The notes: generated from the sequence alone by a model not told the origin. A DNA stretch of 40,693 nucleotides from Alphaproteobacteria bacterium (GCA_040905865.1 JBBDQU010000029.1:1-40693); one strand, 5' to 3'. Positions 8,356-16,746 are shown, counted from the stretch's first letter. Numbers and translations: made by a program.

Positions 8356-9291
8356 ATGAACCAGACCGTCGATGAGAACGCCGAGATCCGCGCCGAAGAA
8401 TTCTGGGGCAAAAAAGGCGACGTGAACCTGTTCATCTTCCGCAAGCAGCTTGCCGCGCCGGCCGAAGCGCCGCGCCCGGTGCTGTTTCTGGTCCACGGGT
8501 CGTCGTTTTCGGCGCGGACGTCATACGACCTGGACGTTCCCGGACATGGCGAATATTCGCTGATGAATGTCTTCGCCCGGTACGGTTACGACGTCTGGAC
8601 CATGGACCATGAAGGCTATGGCCGGTCGTCCCGCACGGACGGCTATTCCTACATCGCCGACGGGGTCGAGGACCTGAAGGCCGCGATGCCGGTCATGGAG
8701 GCCGCGACGGGGCAGAAATCCTGTTCCTTCTTCGGCTCCTCCTCCGGCGCGCTGCGGGCCGGCGCCTTCGCCAATGCCTGCCCCGACCGGGTCGCGAAGC
8801 TGGCCATGGCCGCGTTCGTGTGGACCGGCAAGGATTCGCCGACCCTGAAGAAACGCGCCGAGCGGCTGGACGAATGGCGCGCGACCAACCGGCGGCCCGC
8901 CGACGAAGCCTCGTATCGCGGCATATTTTCGCGCGATGTGGTCGGCCTGACCATCCCCGAACTGCCGGCGGCCGCGGCGGCGGCGGAAATGGCCAATGGC
9001 GGCGGCAGCGTGCCCAACGGCACCTATATCGACATGTGCGCCAACCTGCCGGTCGTCGACCCGCTGAAGGTCGCCTGCCCCGTGATGATCTTCCGCGGCG
9101 ACCATGACGGCATCGCCGCCGATGCGGACGTGCTCAACTTCTTCTCCGCCCTGCCGAACAAGGACAAGCAGATCGTCATGATGTCCGGCCAGGCGCACAA
9201 CACCGGCATCGGCATCAACCGGCACCGCTTCTGGCACGTGTTGCGGTCGTTCCTGGAAATGCCGGCGCGCCTCGACAATCTGAAAGGATGA
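8356..9291 (+). CDS. alpha/beta hydrolase, first of a tandem paralogous pair
   Basis: A 311-residue alpha/beta hydrolase with an intact triad pattern: oxyanion motif VHGSSFSA, nucleophile elbow GSSSGA (serine near residue 129), acid in RGDHDG and histidine in SGQAHNTG. No signal peptide is seen, so it is probably cytoplasmic. It closely resembles the next gene, sharing AEFW/EYWGKKG-type starts, WTMDHEGYGRSSRTDG and TYIDMCANLPV. It lies 29 nt after tctA and overlaps the start region of its paralogue, so it is probably co-transcribed with the transporter. An esterase, lactonase or C-C hydrolase acting on the imported compound is plausible but unproven. Confidence 0.87.
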   Translation: MNQTVDENAEIRAEEFWGKKGDVNLFIFRKQLAAPAEAPRPVLFLVHGSSFSARTSYDLDVPGHGEYSLMNVFARYGYDVWTMDHEGYGRSSRTDGYSYIADGVEDLKAAMPVMEAATGQKSCSFFGSSSGALRAGAFANACPDRVAKLAMAAFVWTGKDSPTLKKRAERLDEWRATNRRPADEASYRGIFSRDVVGLTIPELPAAAAAAEMANGGGSVPNGTYIDMCANLPVVDPLKVACPVMIFRGDHDGIAADADVLNFFSALPNKDKQIVMMSGQAHNTGIGINRHRFWHVLRSFLEMPARLDNLKG

Positions 9292-9296
9292 CCGCC

Positions 9297-10205
9297 ATGT
9301 GGCAGCAGGAATACTGGGCGGACAAGGGCGGCGTGAAGCTGTTCATGTTCCGCAAGCGCCTGGATGCGCCGGCGGCGGGCGAAGCGCCCCGGCCCGTGCT
9401 GTTCCTGGTGCACGGCTCGTCCTTTTCCGGACCCAGCGGGTTCGACCTGCATGTTCCGGGGAAATCGGACTATTCGCTGATGGAAAAATTCGCCGAATAC
9501 GGCTTCGATGTCTGGACGCTGGACCATGAAGGGTATGGCCGCTCCGACAGGACCGAGGGCAATTCGGCGATTGCCGAGGGCGCGCGGGACCTGCATGCGG
9601 GGATGGCGGTCGTGACCCGGGAAACCGGCGTTGCCTCGGCGGCATTCTACGGCTCGTCTTCCGGCGCGCTGCGGGCCGCCGCCTTCGCCGACAGGCATCC
9701 GGAATATGTCGAACGGCTGGCCCTCGACGCTTTCGTGTGGACCGGCGAAGGCTCGCCGACGCTGAAGGAGCGCGCCAAGAAACTGGACCAGTGGAAGGCC
9801 AGCAACACGCGCCCGGTCGACCGCCCGTTCTTCCATTCGATCTTCAACCGGGACATGCCCGGCACGTCGGAGGAAGGCGTGGCCGACGCGCTGGCCGACC
9901 GGGAACTGAAGCTGTGCGATTCCGTGCCGACCGGCACCTATCTGGACATGTGCGCCAACCTGCCGGTCTGCGACCCGACGAAGGTGACCTGCCCCGTGCT
10001 GATCATCCGGGGCGAACATGACGGCATCGCGACCGAGGAAGACCTGCTGGCCTATTTCCAGGCGCTGCCGAACGGCGACAAGCAGTTTTTCGTCATTCCC
10101 GGCGGCGCGCACGTCTCGTTCCTGGGCGTCAACCGGGCCCGGTTCTGGCATGTGCTGCGCGACTTCCTGACCCTGCCCGCGCGGATCGATACGCTGGGCG
10201 AATAG
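9297..10205 (+). CDS. alpha/beta hydrolase, second of the tandem pair
   Basis: An alpha/beta hydrolase of about 302 residues with VHGSSFSG, nucleophile elbow GSSSGA (serine near residue 121), RGEHDG and a late PGGAHVSF histidine. I prefer ATG 9297, preceded at good spacing by AAAGGA; ATG 9288 overlaps the previous stop and would add three residues. Sequence segments align through nearly the whole length with the preceding gene, so the pair probably arose by tandem duplication. The active sites are kept in both, but the region between elbow and acid differs, suggesting different substrates or two sequential steps. Confidence 0.87.
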   Translation: MWQQEYWADKGGVKLFMFRKRLDAPAAGEAPRPVLFLVHGSSFSGPSGFDLHVPGKSDYSLMEKFAEYGFDVWTLDHEGYGRSDRTEGNSAIAEGARDLHAGMAVVTRETGVASAAFYGSSSGALRAAAFADRHPEYVERLALDAFVWTGEGSPTLKERAKKLDQWKASNTRPVDRPFFHSIFNRDMPGTSEEGVADALADRELKLCDSVPTGTYLDMCANLPVCDPTKVTCPVLIIRGEHDGIATEEDLLAYFQALPNGDKQFFVIPGGAHVSFLGVNRARFWHVLRDFLTLPARIDTLGE

Positions 10206-10324
10206 GCGCCGGCCGGGGCTTGCCGTCGACGAATACATGACGGTCGCGCAATATCGTCCCTCTCCACCCCGATTTGCCGTAGGTTTGGCGGATATCGCCC
10301 GCAAAACGAAAAGGAGGCTTCGCC

Positions 10325-10681
10325 ATGTTCCGGATCATCAGCGCGGTCACCCTCGTCACGCAGGATATGGCGCGGTCGGTCCGTTTCTATGAAAGCCTGG
10401 GCTTCGTCGCCCGGGACGGCGCCAGCGACGGTTTCACGAGCTTTCCGGTCGGGCCGACCTGGCTGAACCTGATCGCGGCGACGGAACCCGCCGCCGCGCC
10501 GCTGCCGCTCTGGGGCCGGACGATCATCCATGTCGACGATGTCGACGCCATGTATGACCGGGTCCGGAAGGCGGGACACGAAACCGAGGCCCCGCCGTCC
10601 GACGCGCCCTGGGGCGAACGCTATTTCCACATGAAGGACCCGGACGGCCACGAACTCAGCTTCGCGAAGCCGCTACCCTAA
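10325..10681 (+). CDS. VOC family protein (glyoxalase/dioxygenase superfamily)
   Basis: A 118-residue protein with one vicinal-oxygen-chelate module: ISAVTLVTQDMARSVRFYESLGF at the start, IIHVDDVDAMYDRV in the middle and YFHMKDPDGHELSFAKP at the end, where the last glutamate and the histidines usually bind metal. The ATG has an excellent AAAAGGAGG site. Members include lyases, isomerases, dioxygenases and resistance proteins, so the reaction is unknown. It overlaps the convergent Ldh-family gene by 9 nt. Confidence 0.87.
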   Translation: MFRIISAVTLVTQDMARSVRFYESLGFVARDGASDGFTSFPVGPTWLNLIAATEPAAAPLPLWGRTIIHVDDVDAMYDRVRKAGHETEAPPSDAPWGERYFHMKDPDGHELSFAKPLP

Positions 10682-11716
10682 CGGCGCAATGCCGTGTTTG
10701 GACGCGTTCTCGTTCAGGTCGATCAGCGTATCCTGCGGCAGGCGCACGCCGTTCCTGCGGTTTTCCGCATCGGCCCGCGTTTCCAGTTCGCCCGGATAGA
10801 ATATCTCGTCGACCCCTTCGGCGCGCGGCGTGTCCTTCAATCCTTCGATCATCCGTTCCATGTCCGCATTGAATTCGGCGAGCGGCCGGCATCTGGCGAT
10901 ATCGATCGCCATCGCCAGATGGCCGACATTGCTGGCTGCGTCCGCCTGGTAGGGGCCGTTGACCTGCGGCCCGAAGCCGCTGCCGCTGAGCACGCCGGAC
11001 AGCACATCCATCATCGCGGAAATCGCGTAGCCCTTGTGCCCCGCCATCGGCAGGATGGTCCCGGCGATTCCGGCGACGGGATCGGTGGTCGGGTTGCCGT
11101 CCAGGTCCATCGCCCAGGTATCGGGGATCGGTTCTCCGCGCTGCCGGGCGAGATAGAGCTTGCCGCGCGCCACCGCGGTATTGGCGATATCCAGCACCAT
11201 GGGCGCATAGCGGCCGCCGGGGGCGGCGATGGACCAGGGGTTGTTGCCCACCGTCTTTTCCCGGCCGCCCCAGGGCGCCATCGCCGGGCTGGCATTGGTC
11301 GACAGGAAGCCGATGCAGCCTGCCGCCGCCGCCATGCGCGTGAAATACATCGCCGTGCCGAAATGGCCGGAATTGCGGACCGATACGGCGCCGATTCCGT
11401 GGATCTTCGCCCGCCGGATCGCATCCTGCATCGCCAGTTTCGTGATGACCTGGCCGATACCGTCGCGGCCGTCCAGCACCGCCAGCGCACCCGCATCCAT
11501 CACCCATTCCGGTTCCACGTCGCGTTTCATGGCCCCGGTAACGAAGCGGTCGCCATACCAGAAGGTCCGCATGACGCCGTGCGACTGGTGGCCCCACAGG
11601 TCGGCCTGCACCAGCGTATCCGCCAGCAGCGTTGCGGATTCCGCCGGGACGTCCAGGGCGCGATAGCTGCGCTCGGCAAAGGCGAGAAGTTCTTCGGCGG
11701 AAAAAATATCATTCAC
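10673..11716 (-). CDS. Ldh-family (type 2 malate/L-lactate) dehydrogenase, copy 1
   Basis: A 347-residue NAD(P)-dependent dehydrogenase of the YlbC/malate-L-sulfolactate type, not the classical Rossmann LDH. Conserved segments are WGHQSHGVMR, VRNSGHFGTAMYFTRMAA (active-site histidine), STNASPAMAPWGG, NNPWSIAAP and PMAGHKGYAISAMMDVLSGVLSG. The family reduces or oxidises 2-oxo/2-hydroxy acids. The start is GTG at 11716; the nearest ATG is out of frame. A CCGCATGCGG palindrome lies 36-52 nt upstream. The gene is divergent from an MFS transporter gene. A second, diverged family member is at 30432-31511. Confidence 0.9.
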   Translation of the reverse strand: MNDIFSAEELLAFAERSYRALDVPAESATLLADTLVQADLWGHQSHGVMRTFWYGDRFVTGAMKRDVEPEWVMDAGALAVLDGRDGIGQVITKLAMQDAIRRAKIHGIGAVSVRNSGHFGTAMYFTRMAAAAGCIGFLSTNASPAMAPWGGREKTVGNNPWSIAAPGGRYAPMVLDIANTAVARGKLYLARQRGEPIPDTWAMDLDGNPTTDPVAGIAGTILPMAGHKGYAISAMMDVLSGVLSGSGFGPQVNGPYQADAASNVGHLAMAIDIARCRPLAEFNADMERMIEGLKDTPRAEGVDEIFYPGELETRADAENRRNGVRLPQDTLIDLNENASKHGIAPLG

Positions 11717-11751
11717 GGCGGGATTCTTTCTTCAGGGGACGGCATCGCGCC

Positions 11752-11768
11752 AGCCTACCGCATGCGGG
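11752..11768. promoter_or_regulatory. palindromic box with core CCGCATGCGG, copy 2
   Basis: AGCCTACCGCATGCGGG differs by one base from the box at 5075-5091. It lies in the 195-nt divergent gap between the Ldh-family gene and the MFS gene. It is a possible shared operator linking the two transport clusters; chance similarity has not been excluded. Confidence 0.35.
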
Positions 11769-11911
11769 AGGGAGCCATGCAAAAAAAGAGGCTTCCGAAG
11801 CGGTTAATAGGGAATTAGGGTTAGGGTGCTATTCTGCGCAACCTGTCGACCCCTGCCGGTACGGCGCGCCGGGCGCGATCAACCAGCGAACTCTGTATTG
11901 GGAAACATTCG

Positions 11912-13105
11912 GTGAAGTGGCTTCTGCTCGCGCTTGGTTCGATGTTTCTGCAACAGACGTTCATTGCACTGGGCAAGGTCCTGCCGGCGGTCGTGGCGCC
12001 CGCGATCTTCGACGACCTCAAGATCGATCCCGCATGGCTTGGCATCTACTTCGCCATTTCCGCCGCCGCCGCGCTGGTTGTCCAGACCGGCTGCGGCAGT
12101 TTCATCCTGCGTTACGGGTCGCTTCGAATCAGCCAGTTCGCGCTGATCACCCTGGCCGTCGGCATGGCGATTGCGACCCCGGGTTATCTGATCCTGTTCG
12201 CCCTGTCCGCCATTATCGGCGGCGGCTTCGCCCTGTCGACGCCGGCGAGTTCGCACCTGCTCGGCCGCTATTCCCCGCCCAGATACGCGCCGCTGGTGTT
12301 TTCCATCAAACAGACCGCCGTCCCCGCCGGGCTGCTGATCGCCGGCCTGATCGGTCCCTATCTGACGGATCATTTCGGCTGGAAAGGCGCCCTGCTGGTC
12401 ATCGCGGCCGCCTGCGTCGTCTTCGCCATCATGCTGGAACCGCTGCACAAGGAATTCGACAGCGACAAGGACATGACGCGGAAATTCCGCTTTTCCGATT
12501 TCAAGAGCACCATCATGCTGGCCATCGGTCTGCCGGAAATGCGCAGTCTTTCCATCGCCTGCTTCATTTTCAACGGGCTGCAGCAGACGGTCACGACCTA
12601 TTTCATCGTCTATCTGGTGTATCTGGGCCATACGATGGCCGCCGCCGGGATCGTGTTTTCCGTGGCGACGGCCGTTGCCGTGCCGGGCCGTATCTTCTGG
12701 GGCTGGCTGAGCAGCGGATACGTGTCCCCCCGGATACTGATGGCGATCCTGTCCATCGGCATGGCGGCGACGGTGGCCGCGACATGCCTGTTCGAGGCAA
12801 GCTGGACGACGCTGATGCTCATGGGTATCGCATCCGGCGTGACCGCCACGGTGTTTTCCTGGCACGGCGTGATGCTGGCCGAAGCGGTGCGCCTCGCGCC
12901 AAAAGGCGCCGCGGCCGCGGTGACCGGCGGCATGCTGTCCTTCGGGCAGCTTGGCGCGCTGACCATGCCGCTGGTCTATTCGCTGCTGCTCAGCGTGACC
13001 GGCAGCTACCGCATCGGTTTCCTGGTCTGCGCCGTCCCGGCGCTGGTCGTCGGCGTTATGCTGTTCTTCCCGCCCCGGAAAACGCCGGCCGCGCCGAACA
13101 CCTGA
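11912..13105 (+). CDS. MFS transporter
   Basis: A 397-residue protein with about 12 hydrophobic segments and the loop pattern of the major facilitator superfamily, with a basic/polar central loop near residues 175-195 (EFDSDKDMTRKFRF). I chose GTG 11912 because GGAAA lies six bases upstream; the next in-frame ATG at 11941 would remove ten residues of the first membrane segment. It is divergent from the Ldh-family dehydrogenase gene and convergent with the ketopantoate reductase-like gene. It probably moves a small organic acid, but family membership alone gives neither substrate nor direction. Confidence 0.87.
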   Translation: MKWLLLALGSMFLQQTFIALGKVLPAVVAPAIFDDLKIDPAWLGIYFAISAAAALVVQTGCGSFILRYGSLRISQFALITLAVGMAIATPGYLILFALSAIIGGGFALSTPASSHLLGRYSPPRYAPLVFSIKQTAVPAGLLIAGLIGPYLTDHFGWKGALLVIAAACVVFAIMLEPLHKEFDSDKDMTRKFRFSDFKSTIMLAIGLPEMRSLSIACFIFNGLQQTVTTYFIVYLVYLGHTMAAAGIVFSVATAVAVPGRIFWGWLSSGYVSPRILMAILSIGMAATVAATCLFEASWTTLMLMGIASGVTATVFSWHGVMLAEAVRLAPKGAAAAVTGGMLSFGQLGALTMPLVYSLLLSVTGSYRIGFLVCAVPALVVGVMLFFPPRKTPAAPNT

Positions 13106-13114
13106 CCCCGGTGG

Positions 13115-14098
13115 TTATTCCGGCAGCAGGCCCGCCAGTCTGGCCCGCAGCTTTACCAGCGCCAGCACCGTGTCGATGGTCGGCGTATCGACCCCGGCCA
13201 GTTTTCCGACCTCGGCCACCGCGCCGACGATGGGGTTGATTTCCATCATCCGGCCGCGCTCCAGATCCTGCAGCATGGACGATTTGTGACCGGCGGCGCC
13301 GTGTCGCGTCCCCACGATCCGTTCCTCGATCGACGCGTTGGGTTCCGCCCCCAGCCCCCGGCCGACCGCGATAACCTCCGCCATGACCTTGCGCAGGATA
13401 TCCTCCACCCCGGGATCGTTCACCATGTCGCCCATGGTGCCCATCGTCAGCGCGCTGATCGGATTGTAGGCGGCGTTGCCCATGATCTTGACCCAGATAT
13501 CGCGCCGCAGATCGGTGCGAAGCCGGGCGTCGATGGCGGTCTTGTCGACCACGGCCTGGAAGCGTTTCGCGCGTTCGGATTCCGAATTGTCCGGCTCGCC
13601 GATGTAATAGCGCATCTGGCCGCCGGATTCGATTTCGCCGGGCGCGGTGACCTCGCTGGCGACATAGGTGATGCAGCCGATGGCGCGTTGCGGCCCGATT
13701 CCGTTCCACTGCTTGCCGTCCGGATCGACCGCCTTGATCTGGTAGTCCTCATGGGCGCCGGCCAGCTTGTAGAAATACCACCAGGGCACGCCGTTCATCG
13801 CCGTCACCACGGTCGTATCGGGACCGAGCAGCGGCTGCATCGCATCCACGACGCCCGGCGCCTGATGCGATTTCAGCGAAACGACCACGTAATCCTGCGG
13901 CCCAAGCGTCGATGGATCGTCCGTTACCCGCGGACGGGTGACGAATGACTCGCCCTGCATGGTCAGTTTCAGCCCCTTGTCGCGCATCGCTTCCAGATGC
14001 GCGCCGCGCGCGACAAGGCTGACATCGACCTCGTTCCGGCTGAGCAGCGCGCCCAGATGACCGCCGATCGCGCCGGCGCCGAATATGGTGATTTTCAT
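13115..14098 (-). CDS. 2-dehydropantoate 2-reductase family protein (PanE/ApbA-like)
   Basis: A 327-residue protein with the N-terminal NADPH motif FGAGAIGGHLGALLSR, the SLKSHQ lysine region, and the C-terminal segment IWVKIMGNAAYNPISAL, where K and N belong to the active site, followed by SSMLQDLERGRMMEINPIVG. This is the fold of ketopantoate reductase. It is the last gene of a three-gene operon with a hydrolase and an SDR and has no panB or panC nearby, so a catabolic dehydrogenase role is more likely than pantothenate synthesis. An AGGA site precedes the ATG. Confidence 0.87.
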   Translation of the reverse strand: MKITIFGAGAIGGHLGALLSRNEVDVSLVARGAHLEAMRDKGLKLTMQGESFVTRPRVTDDPSTLGPQDYVVVSLKSHQAPGVVDAMQPLLGPDTTVVTAMNGVPWWYFYKLAGAHEDYQIKAVDPDGKQWNGIGPQRAIGCITYVASEVTAPGEIESGGQMRYYIGEPDNSESERAKRFQAVVDKTAIDARLRTDLRRDIWVKIMGNAAYNPISALTMGTMGDMVNDPGVEDILRKVMAEVIAVGRGLGAEPNASIEERIVGTRHGAAGHKSSMLQDLERGRMMEINPIVGAVAEVGKLAGVDTPTIDTVLALVKLRARLAGLLPE

Positions 14099-14107
14099 GA
14101 TCCGGTC

Positions 14108-14797
14108 CTACTTGCCAATGATGATACGCGTCAGTTCGTCCGGCGTGCTGAGCATCGGATAATGGCCGGTGTCGATGACATGCCAGCGCGCCTTCAGCCG
14201 GTCCGCCGCACGGCGCTGATGCGCCTCGCCCGGGTTCTCCGCCTGCGGGCACCAGATGACATCCGCGTCCCATTCCTGGTCCCAGAATTTCGGCAGCTTG
14301 ACCGGCTGCGTGAAGACCAGGGCCGGGTGCAGCGTAACCCGGTCCAGCGCCCAGTTGCCGATTTCCGGGTCGAGCGACTTGAGCAGCCGGCCGGCCGCAT
14401 CCTCCCGGGAGGGGCCGAGCGAGATATCCGTATTGATCGACGCCTGGCGGGTCACGATATCGCGGATCTTCTCGCCGTCGAACAGCGCCAGCGCATCGGC
14501 GAAGACCAGCCGTCCGATCCGGTCCCGCGCCAGTTCGGCGAGTTTGGCCAGGACCATGCCGCCGGCGGAGGTGCCGACCAGCACGACATCCTCCAGGTCC
14601 TCGTAATACAGGAACTTCGCCAGCTCCTCGGCCTGCGATTCGACCGTGATGCCGGCGCGAATCTGGTCCGCCCGTTCGCCGCAGCCGTCCAGCGACGGCG
14701 CAAACACGAGATGCCCCGCCGCGCGCAGCCGCGTCGCCACCGGTTTCCATATCCAGCCGCCCTGATAGGCGCCGTGAATCAGCAGAAATGTCGTCAT
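14108..14797 (-). CDS. alpha/beta hydrolase (EstC/methylketone-synthase-like esterase)
   Basis: A 229-residue alpha/beta hydrolase of the short plant-esterase-like type: LLIHGAYQGGWIWKPV at the N-terminus, SLDGCGE after strand 4, nucleophile elbow GTSAGG and terminal histidine in IDTGHYPML. The active site is intact. It sits between the SDR gene (15 nt) and the ketopantoate reductase-like gene (9 nt) in the same direction, so the three are likely one transcript. A GGGAG site precedes the ATG. The substrate is unknown. Confidence 0.87.
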   Translation of the reverse strand: MTTFLLIHGAYQGGWIWKPVATRLRAAGHLVFAPSLDGCGERADQIRAGITVESQAEELAKFLYYEDLEDVVLVGTSAGGMVLAKLAELARDRIGRLVFADALALFDGEKIRDIVTRQASINTDISLGPSREDAAGRLLKSLDPEIGNWALDRVTLHPALVFTQPVKLPKFWDQEWDADVIWCPQAENPGEAHQRRAADRLKARWHVIDTGHYPMLSTPDELTRIIIGK

Positions 14798-14812
14798 GAT
14801 ATGGACTCCCGA

Positions 14813-15604
14813 TCAGTAGAAGATGCCGGGCGTCGACCCGCCGTCGACGGCGATGGCCTGCCCCGTCAACGCCGAGGCATGCGGCGAGGCGAGAAACAGC
14901 ACCATCGGCGCGATGTCGCCCGGCTCGACGATCCGGCCAATCGGGAAATCCGCAACGAAGGTGGCTTCCGCTTCCGCCAGGCTGACGCCGAGTTGCCTGG
15001 CCCGCGCTTCCAGCCGCGCCGGATAGCGGTCGGTCTTGGTGAAGGGCGGATGAATCACGTTGACGGTAATGTTCTCCGCCGCCACGTCATTGCTGAAATG
15101 CTTCACGAAGGCGGTGATCGAGGAATTACCAAGGCCGCTGGGCAGCGAGGTCTTGCCCGCCGCCCGCGCCGCGGCGCCGCCGATACAGATGATCCGGCCG
15201 CCGCCCGCCTTGCGCAGCCAGGGCAGCATCGCGCGCGAACAGCGCATATAGGCCAGGGTCTTGCCCTGCAGCCGTTCCATCAGTTGATCGTCGGTCAGGG
15301 TCTCCAGCGTGCCGCCAACGGTCGTCGAGGCGTTGTTCACCAGGATGTCGACCCCGCCGAAGGCCGCCCCCGTTTCATCCACCGCCCGGCTGCAGCCTTC
15401 CGCGGTAAACAGGTCCGCGGCAACCGTATTGGCCTGCACGCCCAGCGCCTCGATTTCGCCCTTTACCGTTGCAAGCGCCTGCGTATCGCGCCCGACGATG
15501 GACACATTGGCGCCTTCCCCGGCGAAGGCGAGTGCGATGCCCCGCCCGATTCCCCGGTTGCCGCCCGTCACGACAACAGATTTGTTCTTCAGCCCCAGAT
15601 CCAT
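14813..15604 (-). CDS. atypical short-chain dehydrogenase/reductase (SDR) lacking YxxxK
   Basis: A 263-residue Rossmann protein with a complete cofactor motif TGGNRGIG near residues 13-20, the NNAS structural motif and the C-terminal LTGQAIAVDGG typical of FabG-like SDRs. The catalytic YxxxK is absent: the aligned position reads SGLGN (S156 to N160), and the serine of the triad also appears changed (CIGG). Similar SDRs with SGxxN exist, and their chemistry is not settled. It is the first gene of the SDR-hydrolase-ketopantoate reductase-like operon and is preceded by GGGGGGAG. Confidence 0.87.
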   Translation of the reverse strand: MDLGLKNKSVVVTGGNRGIGRGIALAFAGEGANVSIVGRDTQALATVKGEIEALGVQANTVAADLFTAEGCSRAVDETGAAFGGVDILVNNASTTVGGTLETLTDDQLMERLQGKTLAYMRCSRAMLPWLRKAGGGRIICIGGAAARAAGKTSLPSGLGNSSITAFVKHFSNDVAAENITVNVIHPPFTKTDRYPARLEARARQLGVSLAEAEATFVADFPIGRIVEPGDIAPMVLFLASPHASALTGQAIAVDGGSTPGIFY

Positions 15605-15712
15605 GACCCCACTCCCCCCAGATGATGCGAATTTAACCGGACTATAACGCTCCAGGCGGGCGGCACCAACTCCCCGGAAAAACCATCGGCTGCGGGCTGG
15701 ACAACATGCAGT

Positions 15713-15789
15713 TGGTGGGCCCGGTAGGACTCGAACCTACGACCCGACCGTTATGAGCGGTCTGTTCTAACCAACTGAACTACGGGCCC
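15713..15789 (-). tRNA. tRNA with CAT anticodon (elongator Met or Ile2)
   Basis: A 77-nt cloverleaf including an encoded CCA. The acceptor stem is GGGCCCG/CGGGCCC, the anticodon stem GACCG/CGGTC with loop CTCATAA, and the T-arm contains GGTTCGAGTCC. The paired first base rules out the initiator tRNA. CAT fits either elongator methionine or isoleucine-2 with lysidine at C34; the C4-C5 run in the acceptor stem slightly favours Ile2, but this is not decisive. Confidence 0.93.
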
Positions 15790-15981
15790 AACGGGGGCTT
15801 CTATACCAGCGGCGGCCCGCGCCGACAATCTTATGTCGGCAGCCTCGTCCACAATGCCCGGGCGCCGGGCGCAAATTGACGGCAGATCGCCGCCAGGCGC
15901 GGAACCCGATTGTGTTTCAGGCGCTTCCCGATCACATTGTTGCGTGACCGATACGGACACTTTAGCGGACAGGAGCGGACG

Positions 15982-16314
15982 ATGACCGACGCTGCGGAAA
16001 TGGAAATCACGGTGCAGGCATTCGACGCGCTGCGCCGCGACGGCGCCGCCATGACAATTCTGGATGTGCGCAATCCGCCGGAAATCGCCGTCTGCGCCTT
16101 CGACGGCAGCACGAATATTCCGATGCATGACATTCCCGCGAACCTGGCCAGCCTGCCGGATGACGGCAGGCTCGTCGTCGTCTGCCATCACGGTTCCAGG
16201 AGCCTGCAGGTTACGGCGTGGCTGCGCCGGAACGGCCTGACCAACGCGGTCAGCCTGCGCGGCGGCGTCGATGCCTGGTCGAGGGAAATCGACCCTTCCA
16301 TGCCGCGGTACTGA
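15982..16314 (+). CDS. single-domain rhodanese-like sulfurtransferase
   Basis: A 110-residue protein consisting of one rhodanese domain. The active-site loop is VCHHGSRS with cysteine 68, matching the CxxGxR pattern of GlpE/PspE-like enzymes that carry a persulfide. I chose ATG 15982 because AGGAG lies six bases upstream; a GTG at 15910 would add residues unlike the family. There is no signal peptide, so it is cytoplasmic. It is convergent with the small-RNA gene whose terminator starts about 30 nt beyond its stop. Confidence 0.9.
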   Translation: MTDAAEMEITVQAFDALRRDGAAMTILDVRNPPEIAVCAFDGSTNIPMHDIPANLASLPDDGRLVVVCHHGSRSLQVTAWLRRNGLTNAVSLRGGVDAWSREIDPSMPRY

Positions 16315-16341
16315 CATCGCAACAAAAATGGATACCACGGT

Positions 16342-16374
16342 AAAAAAAAGCCGGTAGGACAAAGTCCTACCGGC
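16342..16374 (-). terminator. intrinsic terminator of RNA copy 1
   Basis: A perfect 11-bp stem GCCGGTAGGAC/GTCCTACCGGC with a 3-nt loop, followed on the minus strand by eight T. It may also halt the convergent rhodanese transcript, although that side has no T-run after the stem. Confidence 0.92.
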
Positions 16375-16565
16375 AGTTTGAACAGGGAGGCTTCACGTCT
16401 GGAAGACGAAGAGTCTTACAACTCTAACTCCCGGGTATTCGCCCGGAAGTCGAAGCATGTGTTACTGCGATACAGTAACGAAGTAGTTGTTAGATACGGT
16501 GCTCAGGCGGATACTGCCAACGTCATTTCATCAAATCTGCCATGCAGTGAGTGCATGCCTGAAAT
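16342..16565 (-). ncRNA. structured small RNA, tandem copy 1 (novel family candidate)
   Basis: Read on the minus strand, this stretch of about 220 nt is a chain of hairpins: ATGCA/TGCAT (16542-16556), GTTACTG/CAGTAAC (16461-16479), a 9-bp stem (16427-16450), GAGT/ACTC (16411-16424), CGTCT/AGACG (16396-16408), then an intrinsic terminator. A single-stranded CCTCCC (16385-16390) lies just before the terminator, like anti-Shine-Dalgarno segments of alphaproteobacterial regulatory RNAs. Its 3' 75 nt (16343-16417) match copy 2 exactly. Upstream stems differ by compensatory changes, for example an A-T pair here replaced by G-C in the second copy's GTTGCTG/CAGCAAC stem. No convincing ORF is present. 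The 5' end is estimated from where similarity stops. I do not recognise a described family. Confidence 0.75.
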
Positions 16566-16630
16566 TTCCGGGTAATGTTTCCGGCTTTTACGATACTTCG
16601 AATCCTATATTTCGCCCTAGCAAATCGTGA

Positions 16631-16746
16631 TTAATCGGAATCACCCGGGTGATTCCGATTAACACGTGAATCTGCTTTTAAAGTGATAGGGCAGATTCAC
16701 GCCTTTTATCTGACGCAATTATTGCGTCAGATATCAGATAAAAGGC
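16631..16746. repeat. composite of three adjacent palindromes between the RNA copies
   Basis: Three inverted repeats lie almost end to end. The first is a perfect 32-bp palindrome at 16631-16662 centred on CCCGGG. The second has 10-bp arms GTGAATCTGC (16666-16675) and GCAGATTCAC (16691-16700). The third, 16701-16746, has outer arms GCCTTTTATCTGA/TCAGATAAAAGGC and inner arms TGACGCAAT/ATTGCGTCA. The third recurs at 40657-40693. This looks like an interspersed palindromic (REP- or MITE-like) element. No coding capacity is seen. Confidence 0.8.

Noticed and set aside
11811-11827. Telomere-like TTAGGGTTAGGG stretch
   Set aside because: Only two units in a bacterial intergenic region; no array and no sign of a replicon end.
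16378-16575. 65-codon open frame on the plus strand across RNA copy 1
   Set aside because: It has no ribosome site, is not kept in copy 2, and its sequence is explained by the minus-strand hairpins and terminator.
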